64,000 nucleotides of DNA from CAVVJA01 sp963779485 (GCA_963779485.1 CAVZYJ010000016.1:43958-107957), one strand, 5' to 3'. Positions 28,522 to 39,613 are shown, numbered from the stretch's first letter. Numbers and translations are program-made. Notes: generated by a model from the sequence alone, not told the origin.

Positions 28522-29697
28522 ATGGGCCGGTGGAACGGCGTGGAGCTCGACGACCTCGTCCTGACGAGCGCGCGGCTCGTGCTGCGTCCCTGGCAGGAAT
28601 CCGACGCCCCCGCGATCACGGCGATCATGGCCGATCCCGCCATGCTGACGTTCCTCCCATTGCCCAACCCCTACACGCATGACGATGCGGTCCGCTACAT
28701 CACCGAAGTCGCGGGGGCCGGCCGAGCGGCTGGTACCGCCGCGCATTGCGCGCTCGCCGAGCGCGCTTCGGGCCGGGTCGTAGGCGCAGCCGGCATCCGA
28801 GTGCCCGAGACGCGCACGATCGGGGCCGAGATCGGCTACTGGGTGGGGCGAGCCAGCCAGGGTCACGGATACGCGTCCGAGGCCGCGCGCACGCTCGCGG
28901 CGTGGGCGTTCGAACGGGCTGGCGGCTCCCGAACGGAGATCCATGCTGCGGTCGGCAACGTGGCCTCGGCGAAAGTGGCGCTGAACGCCGGATTCCGTTT
29001 CGAGGGCATCCTGCGAGGAAACGCCGTCACCCCCGATGGCCCGGCGGACGAGGCGATATTCGGGCGACTACCGACCGACCGGGGCGACTCGATTGCCGCC
29101 GCGCTCCCTCGGCTGCCGGCGGACGGGATCACGGATGGCGTCCTTTCGCTGCGCACCCTGACTCGGGCCGACGCGCCCGCCCTCATCGAGCAGCTGACGA
29201 ACGCCGAGGCCGTCCGCTGGCAATTCAACGACAGCGTGCCGTCGGATCCGACGATCACCGAGCAGGCCGCTCGCTCTGAGCTCGAGTGGCTCGTCGGTCC
29301 GTTGGGCCGCCTCACCATGGTCGAAGCAGCGACCGGCGAAGTCGTCGGAACGATGGTGCTGCGCAACGTCGGCCCACCCCAGATTGCCAATCTCGGGTAT
29401 GGCGTGCTCCCTGCGTATCGTGGCCGCGGCTACACCGCGCGGGCGCTCCGACTCTTGATCGAATGGGCCTTCGGCCCAGGGAACTTCGCTCGGCTCGAGC
29501 TCGGCACCAAGCCCGGCAACGTAGCCTCGCAGAGATCCGCGTCGGCCGGTGGCTTCGAGTTCGACGGCATTCGCAACAGCCGGCTACGCAATCGGGATGG
29601 CACCTTCAGTGATGAGGTGCGCTACGCGCTGGTCAATCCGCGATACAAGTCGAGAGGCTCGGGGCGGGCGATGTCTGTTAGTCGGTCAACCGGATGA
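28522..29697 (+). CDS. Tandem GNAT acetyltransferase (two RimJ/RimL-type domains)
   Basis: Of 391 residues, domain 1 (~10-185) and domain 2 (~205-375) each have a RimJ/RimL-type GNAT layout: RLVLRPWQESDAPAI, then acetyl-CoA loop GHGYASEA in the first; LSLRTLTRADAPAL, then GRGYTARAL in the second. Both keep an aromatic/Ala-rich helix followed by N-x-A-S (VGNVASAKVALNAGF and PGNVASQRSASAGGF). Such enzymes acetylate N-terminal or other primary amines; the substrate is unknown. The stop overlaps the convergent hpf stop by 20 bases. Confidence 0.9.
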   Translation: MGRWNGVELDDLVLTSARLVLRPWQESDAPAITAIMADPAMLTFLPLPNPYTHDDAVRYITEVAGAGRAAGTAAHCALAERASGRVVGAAGIRVPETRTIGAEIGYWVGRASQGHGYASEAARTLAAWAFERAGGSRTEIHAAVGNVASAKVALNAGFRFEGILRGNAVTPDGPADEAIFGRLPTDRGDSIAAALPRLPADGITDGVLSLRTLTRADAPALIEQLTNAEAVRWQFNDSVPSDPTITEQAARSELEWLVGPLGRLTMVEAATGEVVGTMVLRNVGPPQIANLGYGVLPAYRGRGYTARALRLLIEWAFGPGNFARLELGTKPGNVASQRSASAGGFEFDGIRNSRLRNRDGTFSDEVRYALVNPRYKSRGSGRAMSVSRSTG

Positions 29698-30295
29698 GTC
29701 CGTAGTCGTAGGCGCGACGGCGATACACCACGCTCGGCCGACCAGTGTCCTGGTCGGCGAACAGGTAGAAGTCATGACCGACGAGCTCCATCTCGAACAA
29801 TGCCTGGTCGACGGTCATCGGCTTGGCCGGATGCTCCTTCTCCCGCACGATGCGACCAGGGCCGTCATCTGTTTCCTCGGCGGCGAGGTCCACCCCCTCG
29901 GCGGCCACGGCTGAGGAGTTCGCCGTCGCTGCGGTTGCGCTGGCCACGGAGGTCGGAGTGCGCCGACCGTAGTGCACTCGACGACGGTCGGCTGCTTGAC
30001 GCAGCCGGCGCTCCACCTTCTCAGTCGCAAGGTCGAGCGCCCGGTAAAAGTCCGCGGCGCAGGCCTCACCTCGGACGACTGGTCCACGGGTTCTGCACGT
30101 TATCTCGACATGCTGGCAGCTGTCGTTCTGGCGCCTATTGGGCTCGTGGTGCAGTTCGACGTCAGCCCTGATGATCTTGTTGTCATACCGTTCGATCCGG
30201 AGGAGCTTGTCGGTGACGTGCTGCCGGAAGTGGGCGGGCACCTCGACGTTGCGCCCGCGAACGACGACATCCATGCGAATGACAGCAGTGCCCAT
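29678..30295 (-). CDS. hpf: Ribosome hibernation-promoting factor, long form (HPF/RaiA)
   Basis: A 205-residue long-type HPF: N-terminal S30AE domain (MDVVVRGRNVEVPAHFRQHVTDKLLRIERY split over 8-37, later DFYRALDLATEKVERRL), a variable Ala-rich linker, and the C-terminal dimerisation domain (PMTVDQALFEMELVGHDFYLF ... VVYRRRAYDYGLIRL). It binds the 30S subunit and pairs ribosomes into 100S particles in stationary phase or starvation. A second possible start (Met at 30274) is at the conserved domain edge. Its position next to secA and comF matches M. tuberculosis Rv3241c. Confidence 0.94.
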   Translation of the reverse strand: MGTAVIRMDVVVRGRNVEVPAHFRQHVTDKLLRIERYDNKIIRADVELHHEPNRRQNDSCQHVEITCRTRGPVVRGEACAADFYRALDLATEKVERRLRQAADRRRVHYGRRTPTSVASATAATANSSAVAAEGVDLAAEETDDGPGRIVREKEHPAKPMTVDQALFEMELVGHDFYLFADQDTGRPSVVYRRRAYDYGLIRLTD

Positions 30296-30419
30296 TCGTC
30301 CTCCACCAGGTCATCGGCGCTCACTCACACCAGCACGGGCCGGCAGTGACCGCGCTGATTCGGCGTGAGACACCTGGTCGGTCAGTCCATTCACGCTAGT
30401 CCCGCCCGCTGTGAGGTGG

Positions 30420-31094
30420 CTAGCCACTTGGTGAGGCGCTTGCCGCGCTCCCACGCGGCGTTGCGGCGATGACAGCGGCACATGACACGTGCCAGCCGGC
30501 CTCGGTGAGCGCCCGGGTCGCCTCCCGCACCGTGGTGCCTGTGGTGATGATGTCGTCGACAATCACGGCGCTGCCACCGGTCCGGCCGGAATACGGCTGC
30601 GCGGCCATCGCTCCGGCTAGGTTCCGGGCTCGCTCCGCCGCTCCGAGCCCGGTCGAGTCTCGGACCTCCCATCGCAACGACAGCGGGGTGCGGACAGGCA
30701 GGTCGAGTGCTCGGCCGGCCTTACGGGCGAGCCGTACCACATGGTCGCCCCCGCGACGCCGAGCTGTCGCTCGAGCACTCGGAACAGGCACGAGGACGGC
30801 ACCGCCGGGAGGCGCGCGCTCGAACGCACGGATCAACGCGGTACCGAGCACCTCGGCCAACGGCTCGGCCAGATCACGCTGCCCCCGCTCCTTGTACCGG
30901 ATCAGGGCGGTGCGAAGCGCTCCGGCGTACCAGCCGTGCGCCACGACCGGCAGCGGCGTACGCACGGCCAGCGGGTGGGCACAGGCTCGGATGCAGCTGG
31001 CACAGAACGCGCTCCCGCTCGCCCCACAGCCCGCACAGAGCACAGGGAGGACCAGGTCGAGCAGGGCGTGGAGCCAGGAGGTTGATGCAGTCAT
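30420..31094 (-). CDS. comF: ComF-family phosphoribosyltransferase-like protein
   Basis: The 224 residues show an N-terminal zinc-finger-like CAGCGASGSAFCASC (four Cys), the ComF helix YAGALRTALIRYKERGQ, and a type I PRTase loop AVIVDDIITTGTT near the C-terminus. ComF proteins assist DNA uptake in competent bacteria, but in actinobacteria the role is unproven. The ATG at 31094 is just upstream of the zinc motif; the frame continues to 31154 without conserved sequence. An inverted DnaA-box pair lies 52-78 bases before the start. Confidence 0.88.
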   Translation of the reverse strand: MTASTSWLHALLDLVLPVLCAGCGASGSAFCASCIRACAHPLAVRTPLPVVAHGWYAGALRTALIRYKERGQRDLAEPLAEVLGTALIRAFERAPPGGAVLVPVPSARATARRRGGDHVVRLARKAGRALDLPVRTPLSLRWEVRDSTGLGAAERARNLAGAMAAQPYSGRTGGSAVIVDDIITTGTTVREATRALTEAGWHVSCAAVIAATPRGSAASASPSG

Positions 31095-31145
31095 GCCGCC
31101 TATGCTCGCGTCGGCGCCGGCGCGTCGCAGCCTTGACGGCGATGC

Positions 31146-31172
31146 TGTGGACAACGTGGTTCGTTATCCACA
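31146..31172. promoter_or_regulatory. Inverted pair of DnaA boxes upstream of comF
   Basis: TGTGGACAA (31146-31154, reverse of TTGTCCACA) and TTATCCACA (31164-31172) are separated by 9 bases, exactly the spacing of the pair at 9991-10017. The site fills the 81-base gap between the lpqB stop (31176) and the comF start (31094). Confidence 0.55.
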
Positions 31173-31175
31173 GAT

Positions 31176-32912
31176 CTATTCCAAATAGACGGGGCTGCGC
31201 CCTCGCACAGTAGCGTCAATGCCACCAAACGGACTGGTCCAGGCGTTGGACCGCTGAATGAAGACACCGCCTCCCGAGGCGACCCACGGCAGCTCGCCGG
31301 ACGCCGCCGTGATCGACTCCGGAGTCGCGGGCAGGTTGCTGGAGGAACGCTTGCTGAACGCTGAGCCATCGGATTGGACCGACCAGACGCCGTACCCAGA
31401 GGCATCGGCGCCGGTCGCGTAGAGGGTTGTCCCGTCGTTCCACGCAACATCGGTAACGGTCAAATCAGAGGGGGTGACAGGAACGAGATTGTCGATGCGC
31501 ACATTCGCACCGCTGCGCTCGACCGTGCCAACCGCGCACTGCACGACGCGCCCAGGTCCGCCAATCACGAGAGCGATCCTCGTGCCGTCGGGGCTGAACC
31601 GAACCGCCACGATGTTGCCGGTCAGGTTGCCTCGGCCGGTGATCTGAACCTGGCTCGACGCGCCCGACGCTAGGACGCGCCGAAGGGTGGTGCCGTAGCC
31701 CAGCCAGATCTCCGGCTGCCCCGGAGCCCACGCCGGCCGGCTCATCGCTGCGGGCGGGAGCCTGACCAGGTGCAGTCCGGCCTTCTGGGTGCCGACGAGC
31801 AGGGTCGATCGGCCAGCCGGTCCAGCTGTGCCCGCCGCCCGGAGATCCGAAGCGGCCGGGTCACCGGCGAGCGAGATTGCGCTGAGGCCGTAGGACCGGT
31901 GCCCTAGGGGTCCATCGAGCACCTTGCCGGTTTCGTCCACGACCAGACCGGCATCGTTCAGGTAGAACGCTGGTCGGTCATTGATGACGCCTGACGCTGA
32001 TTGGAAGTCGGTTTCGCCGAATGGCCCGGTGAGGTCAGGGATTGACAGCGGTCGGCGGGTGTCGGTGATGGTGACCAAGGCGTTGTTGAACGTGTAGGCG
32101 ACCTGCTCCGCCAGGCGTCGGCGGCTGTCCGGGTCGAGTTGGCTACTGCCCGGGAGTTCCACCACATACAGCTGAGAGGCGGAGACGGTAACGGTGGCGT
32201 TCTTGGCGTTGACGGCATCCGGGACGGGGAGGACGGCAACCTGCAGTTCCTGGCGTGGCGGCGACAGAAGCTGATCCAGCAGCCAGGTCGCGAGCGACTG
32301 GTCGGACAGCGCAGAGTAGCGGGGATCTGGAACGAGGCGTTTCTGGGCGAGGTCGAAGTAGTACAGCGGATGTGTGCGGTAGGCACCGATGAAGTCCGAC
32401 AGCTGGATGACCAGGCCCGGCGACAGCCTGTCGATGCGCCACTGTCCATTGATCCGCTTCATGGCAAAGCTGCGCTGGATCGCTCCGGAGTCGGCCTGCA
32501 GTGCCGTCCGGTAGACGCCGTTCTGATCGAGGGTTCCGACCTGGTTTGCCGTGACAGTGACGACGTCGGTGTACGGATCAGGAAGCTTGACCTGATAGGA
32601 GTCCACGATCGTCACGGTGCTGTCCGACCAGGTGTTGCGGGCCTCCGGGGTTAGGAACCCCTTCGCGGCGTTGTGGTCTGGAAGACTGCTGACGTTGGCG
32701 GCGAGGAAGCCGAGCACGATCGCCCGGGGATCCGCGCCGGGCTGGGGAGACGGCGCCGGGACCGGCGCCGCGGTCGACCCGCCGATGGCGCGAACCCGTT
32801 CCGGTGCTGAATGGTCGGGCACGCCTGCGCAGGCGGTCAGGGTGGCGATCAGCGCGGCGAGCGCGGCGACGAGGGCGGGACGGCGCCGGGTCTGACGAGC
32901 GAGCGCCCTCAT
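31176..32912 (-). CDS. lpqB: Lipoprotein LpqB (MtrAB accessory, beta-propeller)
   Basis: A 578-residue lipoprotein: signal peptide with lipobox LTAC (Cys28), a GerMN-like extracytoplasmic domain, and a C-terminal beta-propeller (VAVRFSPDGTRIALVIGG, DVAWNDGTTLYATG). LpqB interacts with the sensor MtrB and tunes MtrA output, linking it to envelope and cell-division control. The ATG at 32912 has GAGGGGGG upstream and overlaps the mtrB stop as ATGA, placing lpqB in the mtrA-mtrB-lpqB operon typical of actinobacteria. Confidence 0.95.
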   Translation of the reverse strand: MRALARQTRRRPALVAALAALIATLTACAGVPDHSAPERVRAIGGSTAAPVPAPSPQPGADPRAIVLGFLAANVSSLPDHNAAKGFLTPEARNTWSDSTVTIVDSYQVKLPDPYTDVVTVTANQVGTLDQNGVYRTALQADSGAIQRSFAMKRINGQWRIDRLSPGLVIQLSDFIGAYRTHPLYYFDLAQKRLVPDPRYSALSDQSLATWLLDQLLSPPRQELQVAVLPVPDAVNAKNATVTVSASQLYVVELPGSSQLDPDSRRRLAEQVAYTFNNALVTITDTRRPLSIPDLTGPFGETDFQSASGVINDRPAFYLNDAGLVVDETGKVLDGPLGHRSYGLSAISLAGDPAASDLRAAGTAGPAGRSTLLVGTQKAGLHLVRLPPAAMSRPAWAPGQPEIWLGYGTTLRRVLASGASSQVQITGRGNLTGNIVAVRFSPDGTRIALVIGGPGRVVQCAVGTVERSGANVRIDNLVPVTPSDLTVTDVAWNDGTTLYATGADASGYGVWSVQSDGSAFSKRSSSNLPATPESITAASGELPWVASGGGVFIQRSNAWTSPFGGIDATVRGRSPVYLE

Positions 32913-34747
32913 GACGCCCCCCTCGGAACGTCGGCAACGGAGTCCGGCTCCAACGGGAGGGGCGATGAGGTGAGCACATCGCCAGCGGTACGCGGCAGGG
33001 TAAGCCGGAATTGAGCGCCGACCCATCGCTCACCCCAGGCTTGCAGCCAGCCGCCGTGCAGCCGGGCGTCCTCGAGGCTGATCGCCAGGCCAAGCCCGCT
33101 ACCACCGGTGAGCCGGCTGCGCGAGGGATCCCCGCGCCAGAAGCGGTTGAACACCAGCCCAGCCTCTCCGGCGCGCAAGCCGACCCCGTGATCGCGCACG
33201 GTAACCGCGGCGGCGTGGCCGTCGGCTGCGATCGTCACCACGACCGGGCGCCCCTCGCCGTGATCCAGGGCGTTGCCAAGCAGATTGCGCAGGATCCGTT
33301 CCACTCGACGGACATCCATGGCCACCGGAACGGGGTGCTCCGGGGCACGGAGCACGATCTCACTGCCGTGCCGCTCAGCGAGCATCTCGCTCGCGTCGAT
33401 CGCACTGGCCGCCACGCCGCACAGGTCCGTGACCTCCATCTCCAGATGAGCGACGCCGGCGTCGTACCGCGAGATCTCGAGCAGATCGGCCAGCAATGCC
33501 TCGAAGCGGTCGAGCTCGGTTTGCAGCAGCTCAGCGGATCGAGCGAGCTCCGGCGGAAAGGCCCCACGTTGCGAGTGCAAGAGCTCGGCGGCCATGCGGA
33601 TCGTAGTCAGCGGGGTGCGCAGCTCGTGGGAGACGTCGCTCGTGAACCGGCGTTGTAGCCGCGACAGCTCCTCCAGCCGGCGGATCTGACGCTGCAGGCT
33701 GCCGGCCATCGCATTGAACGATTCGCCCAATCTCGCGATGTCGTCGGTGCCGCGAACCGGAATTCGCTGCGCGAGATCTCCGGCCGCGAGCCGTTCGGCC
33801 GTCTTCGCCGCCACCCGCACCGGCCGCACGACCTGCCGAGTCACCAGCAGGCTGATCGCCGCGACGAAGAGGACCAGGCCGATGCCGGCGAGCAGCACGG
33901 TGCGCTGGACGAGGGCGATCGTGTCGGATTCGGCCGAGAGCGGGAACAGGTAGTAGAGCTCGAACACCCCGTTCTGGGTGGTCACCGGCTCGCCCACGAT
34001 CAGCCCGGGCACGGTCTGATCCGTGGACCCGTTCGGTTGCGGGATCGGTGCGTACTGGACGGCCAGGTTGTTGTCCTGCACGAGTGTCCGCAACGACTTC
34101 GGGATCTCCGGGGAGTTCTGCGATCCGGCCGACACGCTCGTGTTCACGGATTCGATCGTGATCGTGAACAGCCCCGCCTCGCTGCCGGTCGCGGAGAGCT
34201 GGGACTGGGCGCTCGTGACGGCGGCGTTCTGGCTCGGGATGTCACCGGGGCTGACGTCGGCAAACACTCGCCGAACCGTGTCCAGTCCGGCGGTCGCCTG
34301 CAACACGGCGGCGGTCCGCTTGGCTCGCAGCACGCCAGCACTGATCTGGTTGACGAGGAAGATGCCGATCAGCAACACCCCGATACCGGTCACCACCAAC
34401 GTGGTCGCGCCTACCCGCAGCTGCAGCGAATGCTGCCAGGCCCGGCGGGCGGCCCGTCCGGCCCGCGCGGATCGCTCTCCCAGCACGTGGATGAGGCCCC
34501 AGGCTCGGCTGCGCGTGCGCTGGACGCGCGCCAGCGCCGCGGCGCGAGCGCCCGACTGCGGCAGCGAGTCGGCTTCGGTAGGCGCTTCCGGCTCGGCCGG
34601 TAGGCCCTCTGGCTCGGCCTGCAGCGCTTCCGTTCGCGGCGCCTCCGGCTCGGCTGGCGGTGCTTCCTGTGCGGTGACCTCGAGCCTTGGCGGCTCTGAT
34701 GCGTCACCGCTGACACCAGGCCGGGCCGTCGTTCGCGGACGGCTCAT
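32909..34747 (-). CDS. mtrB: Sensor histidine kinase MtrB
   Basis: Of 612 residues, the first ~75 are disordered and Glu/Pro-rich. Then TM1 (~113-134), an extracytoplasmic sensor of ~155 residues, TM2 (~290-312), HAMP (VRPVRVAAKTAERLAAGDL), a HisKA box with phospho-acceptor His374 in SHELRTPLTTIRM, and a HATPase with N-box NLLGNALDHG and DHGVGL. It phosphorylates MtrA. The N-terminal acidic extension is longer than in mycobacteria. Overlaps with mtrA (ATGA) and lpqB give a tightly coupled operon. Confidence 0.95.
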   Translation of the reverse strand: MSRPRTTARPGVSGDASEPPRLEVTAQEAPPAEPEAPRTEALQAEPEGLPAEPEAPTEADSLPQSGARAAALARVQRTRSRAWGLIHVLGERSARAGRAARRAWQHSLQLRVGATTLVVTGIGVLLIGIFLVNQISAGVLRAKRTAAVLQATAGLDTVRRVFADVSPGDIPSQNAAVTSAQSQLSATGSEAGLFTITIESVNTSVSAGSQNSPEIPKSLRTLVQDNNLAVQYAPIPQPNGSTDQTVPGLIVGEPVTTQNGVFELYYLFPLSAESDTIALVQRTVLLAGIGLVLFVAAISLLVTRQVVRPVRVAAKTAERLAAGDLAQRIPVRGTDDIARLGESFNAMAGSLQRQIRRLEELSRLQRRFTSDVSHELRTPLTTIRMAAELLHSQRGAFPPELARSAELLQTELDRFEALLADLLEISRYDAGVAHLEMEVTDLCGVAASAIDASEMLAERHGSEIVLRAPEHPVPVAMDVRRVERILRNLLGNALDHGEGRPVVVTIAADGHAAAVTVRDHGVGLRAGEAGLVFNRFWRGDPSRSRLTGGSGLGLAISLEDARLHGGWLQAWGERWVGAQFRLTLPRTAGDVLTSSPLPLEPDSVADVPRGAS

Positions 34748-35433
34748 GGTGGGCCGGCTTTGTACCCCACGCCGCGAACGGTGAGCACGACCTCCGGACG
34801 TTCCGGGTCCCGTTCCACCTTCGACCGCAGCCGCTGCACATGCACGTTAACGAGCCGGGTGTCAGCAGCGTGCCGGTATCCCCATACCTGCTCGAGGAGC
34901 ACCTCGCGGGTGAACACCTGCCGGGGTTTGCGAGCCAGCGCGACCAGGAGGTCGAACTCGAGCGGCGTCAGGTTGATCGGCGACCCGTCGCGGGTGACCT
35001 GGTGGGCCGGTACGTCGATGGAGACCGGCGACTCGGCCGGTCCGATGGACAATGTTTCGCTGGCGACGTCCTCGTGGTGGCGCAGCCGGGCCCGCATCCT
35101 GGCCACCAGCTCCTTGGGCTTGAACGGCTTGACGACATAGTCGTCGGCCCCGGATTCCAGACCGAGGACGACGTCGATCGTGTCGCTCTTGGCTGTGAGC
35201 ATGATGATCGGCGTGCCACTCTCGGCCCGGATGGCCCGGCAGACGTCCAGGCCCGACATGCCCGGCAGCATGAGATCCAGCAACACGACATCGGGCTTGG
35301 TATCCCGGAAGGCGGCGAGTGCGCCCGTGCCGTCGCTCACGAAGGACGGATCGAAACCGTCGGATCGCAACACGATGCCGAGCATCTCGGCGAGGGCGGA
35401 GTCGTCATCGACCACCAGGACGCGCGGCTTCAT
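34744..35433 (-). CDS. mtrA: Response regulator MtrA (OmpR/PhoB type)
   Basis: The 229 residues comprise a receiver domain with acidic pocket D9-D11, phospho-acceptor Asp53 (VVLLDLMLPG) and conserved Lys in VVKPF, followed by a winged-helix domain with LTPLEFDLLVALARKPRQVFTREVLL-type recognition region (split across 150-180). MtrA controls cell-wall hydrolases and DNA replication/division genes in actinobacteria. The ATG at 35433 is selected because it starts the receiver; the frame is open further upstream. First gene of mtrA-mtrB-lpqB. Confidence 0.96.
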   Translation of the reverse strand: MKPRVLVVDDDSALAEMLGIVLRSDGFDPSFVSDGTGALAAFRDTKPDVVLLDLMLPGMSGLDVCRAIRAESGTPIIMLTAKSDTIDVVLGLESGADDYVVKPFKPKELVARMRARLRHHEDVASETLSIGPAESPVSIDVPAHQVTRDGSPINLTPLEFDLLVALARKPRQVFTREVLLEQVWGYRHAADTRLVNVHVQRLRSKVERDPERPEVVLTVRGVGYKAGPP

Positions 35434-35497
35434 GCCAACATCGTGACATCTCTGCTGGGGGAATGCCCTCTGACGCGACCGGGTCTGGTGCCGGTCG

Positions 35498-36427
35498 TCA
35501 GGCGCGGGCTGCCTGACTGGCTCGCTTGCGCTCTCGTTGCTCGACGAATCGGCTGGCCTGCGCATCCAGTCCGGCCAGGAACTGGGCGAGTTCCTCGCGC
35601 GCTTGCTCGCCGACGGGGCCTAGGTCGTCGCGTTCGAAGACCCGCCAGAACCGCGTGATCGGCATGACCACGTCGTCGTGGTGCAGCCGCAGGTCGTAGA
35701 TGCCGGCCATGGCAATGGTGACGGAGTTACGGGTGAAGTCCGGCATGCCGGCACCGGGCATAGTGAAGCCGACCACCTCGTCGCGGACGGCAGCCATCGT
35801 GGCATCCGGCGCCTCGTCGAACGCCGCCTCCACCAGGTTGCGGTAGAAGACCATGTGCAGGTTCTCGTCGGTGGAGATCCGGGCGAGTAGCTGGTCGGCG
35901 ATCGGACACCCGCTCGACTTTCCCGTGTTCCGATGCGAAACCCGGGTGGCGAGCTCCTGGAAGCTGACGTACGCGATGCCCTGCAGCAACGTCCTTGTTT
36001 CCCGAGCTGTAGCCCGCGGCCATGTGAAGCATGCGGAGTCGCTCGAGCTCGACTGGGTCGACGCCACGGGTCACGACGAGGTAGTCGCGCAGCGCAATGG
36101 CGTGCCGGCCCTCCTCGGCGGTCCAGCGGCCGACCCACTGGCCCCAGGCACCGTCCAGCCCGAACCGGTTGGCGATCTCACGATGGTAGGAGGGCAGGTT
36201 GTCCTCGGTGAGCAAGTTGACCGTCATGGCCGTACGGGCCGACCGGATCGAGGGGCGAGTCCTCCGGCTTCCAGTCTTCACCGCCGAGGAAAGCGAAGTC
36301 GCGGCCACGGCTCCACGGGAATGTAGTCGTGCGGCATCCAGTCCTTGGCTGCGCTCAGATGCCGGTTCAGGTTCGTCTCGACCACGGGCCCAAGCTCGTG
36401 CAGCAGACGCGTCTGAAGATCAGCCAT
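35498..36427 (-). pseudogene. Acyl-ACP desaturase (DesA-like), broken by three frameshifts
   Basis: Four consecutive segments in shifting frames spell one ferritin-like desaturase: ADLQTRLLHELGPVVETNLN (start ATG 36427), a segment encoding DFAFLGGEDWKPED, then LLTEDNLPSYHREIANRF ... WTAEEGRHAIALRDYLVV, then LLQGIAYVSFQELATRVSHR ... STDENLHMVFYRNLVEAA. The di-iron ligands (E-D-N-L, E-E-x-x-H, D-E-x-x-H-like) survive across the pieces. Each break is cured by deleting one base: in GGG at 36317-36319, near 36239, and in CCC at 36001-36003. The family introduces a double bond into ACP-bound fatty acids. Confidence 0.8.
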
Positions 36428-36432
36428 ACCCC

Positions 36433-36469
36433 AGACTAACTTACGCGACCGTAGGTTACGCAACCGTAG
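36433..36469 (-). promoter_or_regulatory. Tandem operator and probable leaderless promoter of the desaturase gene
   Basis: TTACGCGACCGTAG (36441-36454) and TTACGCAACCGTAG (36456-36469) are direct repeats with a 15-base period, differing at one base. Each contains TACG-N4-CGTA. Read on the minus strand, TAGTCT (36438-36433) is five bases before the ATG at 36427, a leaderless-type -10, so a bound regulator would cover the -35 region. Confidence 0.6.
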
Positions 36470-36508
36470 CTAAGCGATCCGGCCCGCCGCCCCGGGGCGC
36501 CCAAGCTC

Positions 36509-38347
<1,839 letters not shown>

Positions 38348-38354
38348 GGCGGCG

Positions 38355-38382
38355 AAACTCTACCACAACTGTGTCAGGTTTT
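38355..38382 (-). promoter_or_regulatory. Imperfect dyad upstream of merR-ahcY (possible autoregulatory site)
   Basis: AAAC (38355-38358) ... CACA (38364-38367), TGTG (38370-38373) ... GTTT (38378-38381) form a nested dyad 8 bases before the ATG at 38347. On the minus strand TAGAGT (38362-38357) could be a -10. A MerR protein binding its own spacer is the usual arrangement; this is inference. Confidence 0.35.
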
Positions 38383-38413
38383 AGCAACTCCACCCCGCCG
38401 TTCGGCGCGATCG

Positions 38414-39613
38414 CTAGTCGCCCGTCGTCGCCCGGAACACGATCGCTCGGCCGAGGAGCTGTAACGGATGTCCGGCCGCCACGAACGCGGCCGCGCCCTT
38501 CGGCAGCGACCGATGCTCGCCGCCGACCGTGACGTAGGCCTCTCCTTTGGTGCACAACAGAATCTGCGGTCCTGCGGGCGGAATTCTCGTCAGGTCCGAA
38601 AACTGGTGTACGGACAGCCGAAATTCGGGAACCGAGGCGTCGAACCAGGACTCCTCGTCGGCGACCCGGGCGGCGAGAATGGGCTGCGGTACCGCGGCGA
38701 AATTGGCGACCGCGAGCAGTTCCGGGGCGTCGACGTGCTTGGGCGTGAGGCCACCCCGGAGCACGTTGTCGCTACTGGCCATGACCTCGACCGCGAGGCC
38801 GCGCAGATAGCAGTGCACGGTGCCCGGGCGAACGAATACCGCTTCCCTCGGTTCCAACCGGAGGTAGTTGAGTAGCACAAGGAGGGCCACCCCGACGTCG
38901 CTGGGAAAGTCGTTGGCCACGGTGAGAATCGCGTTGGCCGGCTCGACCCATTCGCCGCCCGCAGCCGAGAGTCGCCCGCAGGCACGGATCAGCCCATCGA
39001 CGCTGGCGCGGGCCCGTTCCGGCTCCAGATCCAGCACGAATGCGAATGCGTGGCGCAGGCCGTCGGTCGCGGAAAGCACGGCGTGGAACGCGGCCAACTC
39101 CGGCACCGACAACGCCTCCAGGAAGCGGAGGGTGTCTGCGACCGGACGGAAGCCGCAGAACGCCTCGAACGGCGTGAGCGCGCACAGCATCTCGGGCTTG
39201 TGGTTCGGATCGGGGTAGTTCCGGCGGGGATCGTTGCGGGGGATGCCACGCGCCTCCTCGGCCGCGAAGCCCGCCTCGGCCTGCGCACGCGTCGGATGGA
39301 CCTGGATCGAGAGCGCCTTGGCCGGAGCGATCACCTTCATCAAGAACGGCAGCTCCGCGCCGAACCGAGCCAGGATCTCCGGACCGAGCAGCTGCTCGGG
39401 GCTCGCCGCGATCACCGAGGCGAGGTCGCGCCGGGTGCCGACGATGGTGGCTCCCCCGCGCGGATGCGCGCCCAGCCACAGCTCGGCGGCAGGCGCGCCC
39501 GTCGCCGGCCGGCCAAGCAGCTGGGGTATGGCGGTGGGTGATCCCCACGGGTAGTCGCGCAGCTCGCCTTCCAGCGGGAACAGGGCGGCGTACGGCAGCG
39601 GCGCGCTAGTCAT
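38414..39613 (-). CDS. manA: Mannose-6-phosphate isomerase, class I
   Basis: A 399-residue type I phosphomannose isomerase with the zinc-ligand motifs SIQVHPTRAQA (Gln/His), NHKPEM (Glu) and PGTVHCYLRG (His), and an N-terminal RDYPWGSPTAIPQLLG typical of the family. It interconverts fructose-6-P and mannose-6-P, feeding GDP-mannose synthesis with the manB product upstream in the same run. The ATG at 39613 overlaps the CDF gene end by eight bases. The equivalent in M. tuberculosis is Rv3255c. Confidence 0.95.
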   Translation of the reverse strand: MTSAPLPYAALFPLEGELRDYPWGSPTAIPQLLGRPATGAPAAELWLGAHPRGGATIVGTRRDLASVIAASPEQLLGPEILARFGAELPFLMKVIAPAKALSIQVHPTRAQAEAGFAAEEARGIPRNDPRRNYPDPNHKPEMLCALTPFEAFCGFRPVADTLRFLEALSVPELAAFHAVLSATDGLRHAFAFVLDLEPERARASVDGLIRACGRLSAAGGEWVEPANAILTVANDFPSDVGVALLVLLNYLRLEPREAVFVRPGTVHCYLRGLAVEVMASSDNVLRGGLTPKHVDAPELLAVANFAAVPQPILAARVADEESWFDASVPEFRLSVHQFSDLTRIPPAGPQILLCTKGEAYVTVGGEHRSLPKGAAAFVAAGHPLQLLGRAIVFRATTGD

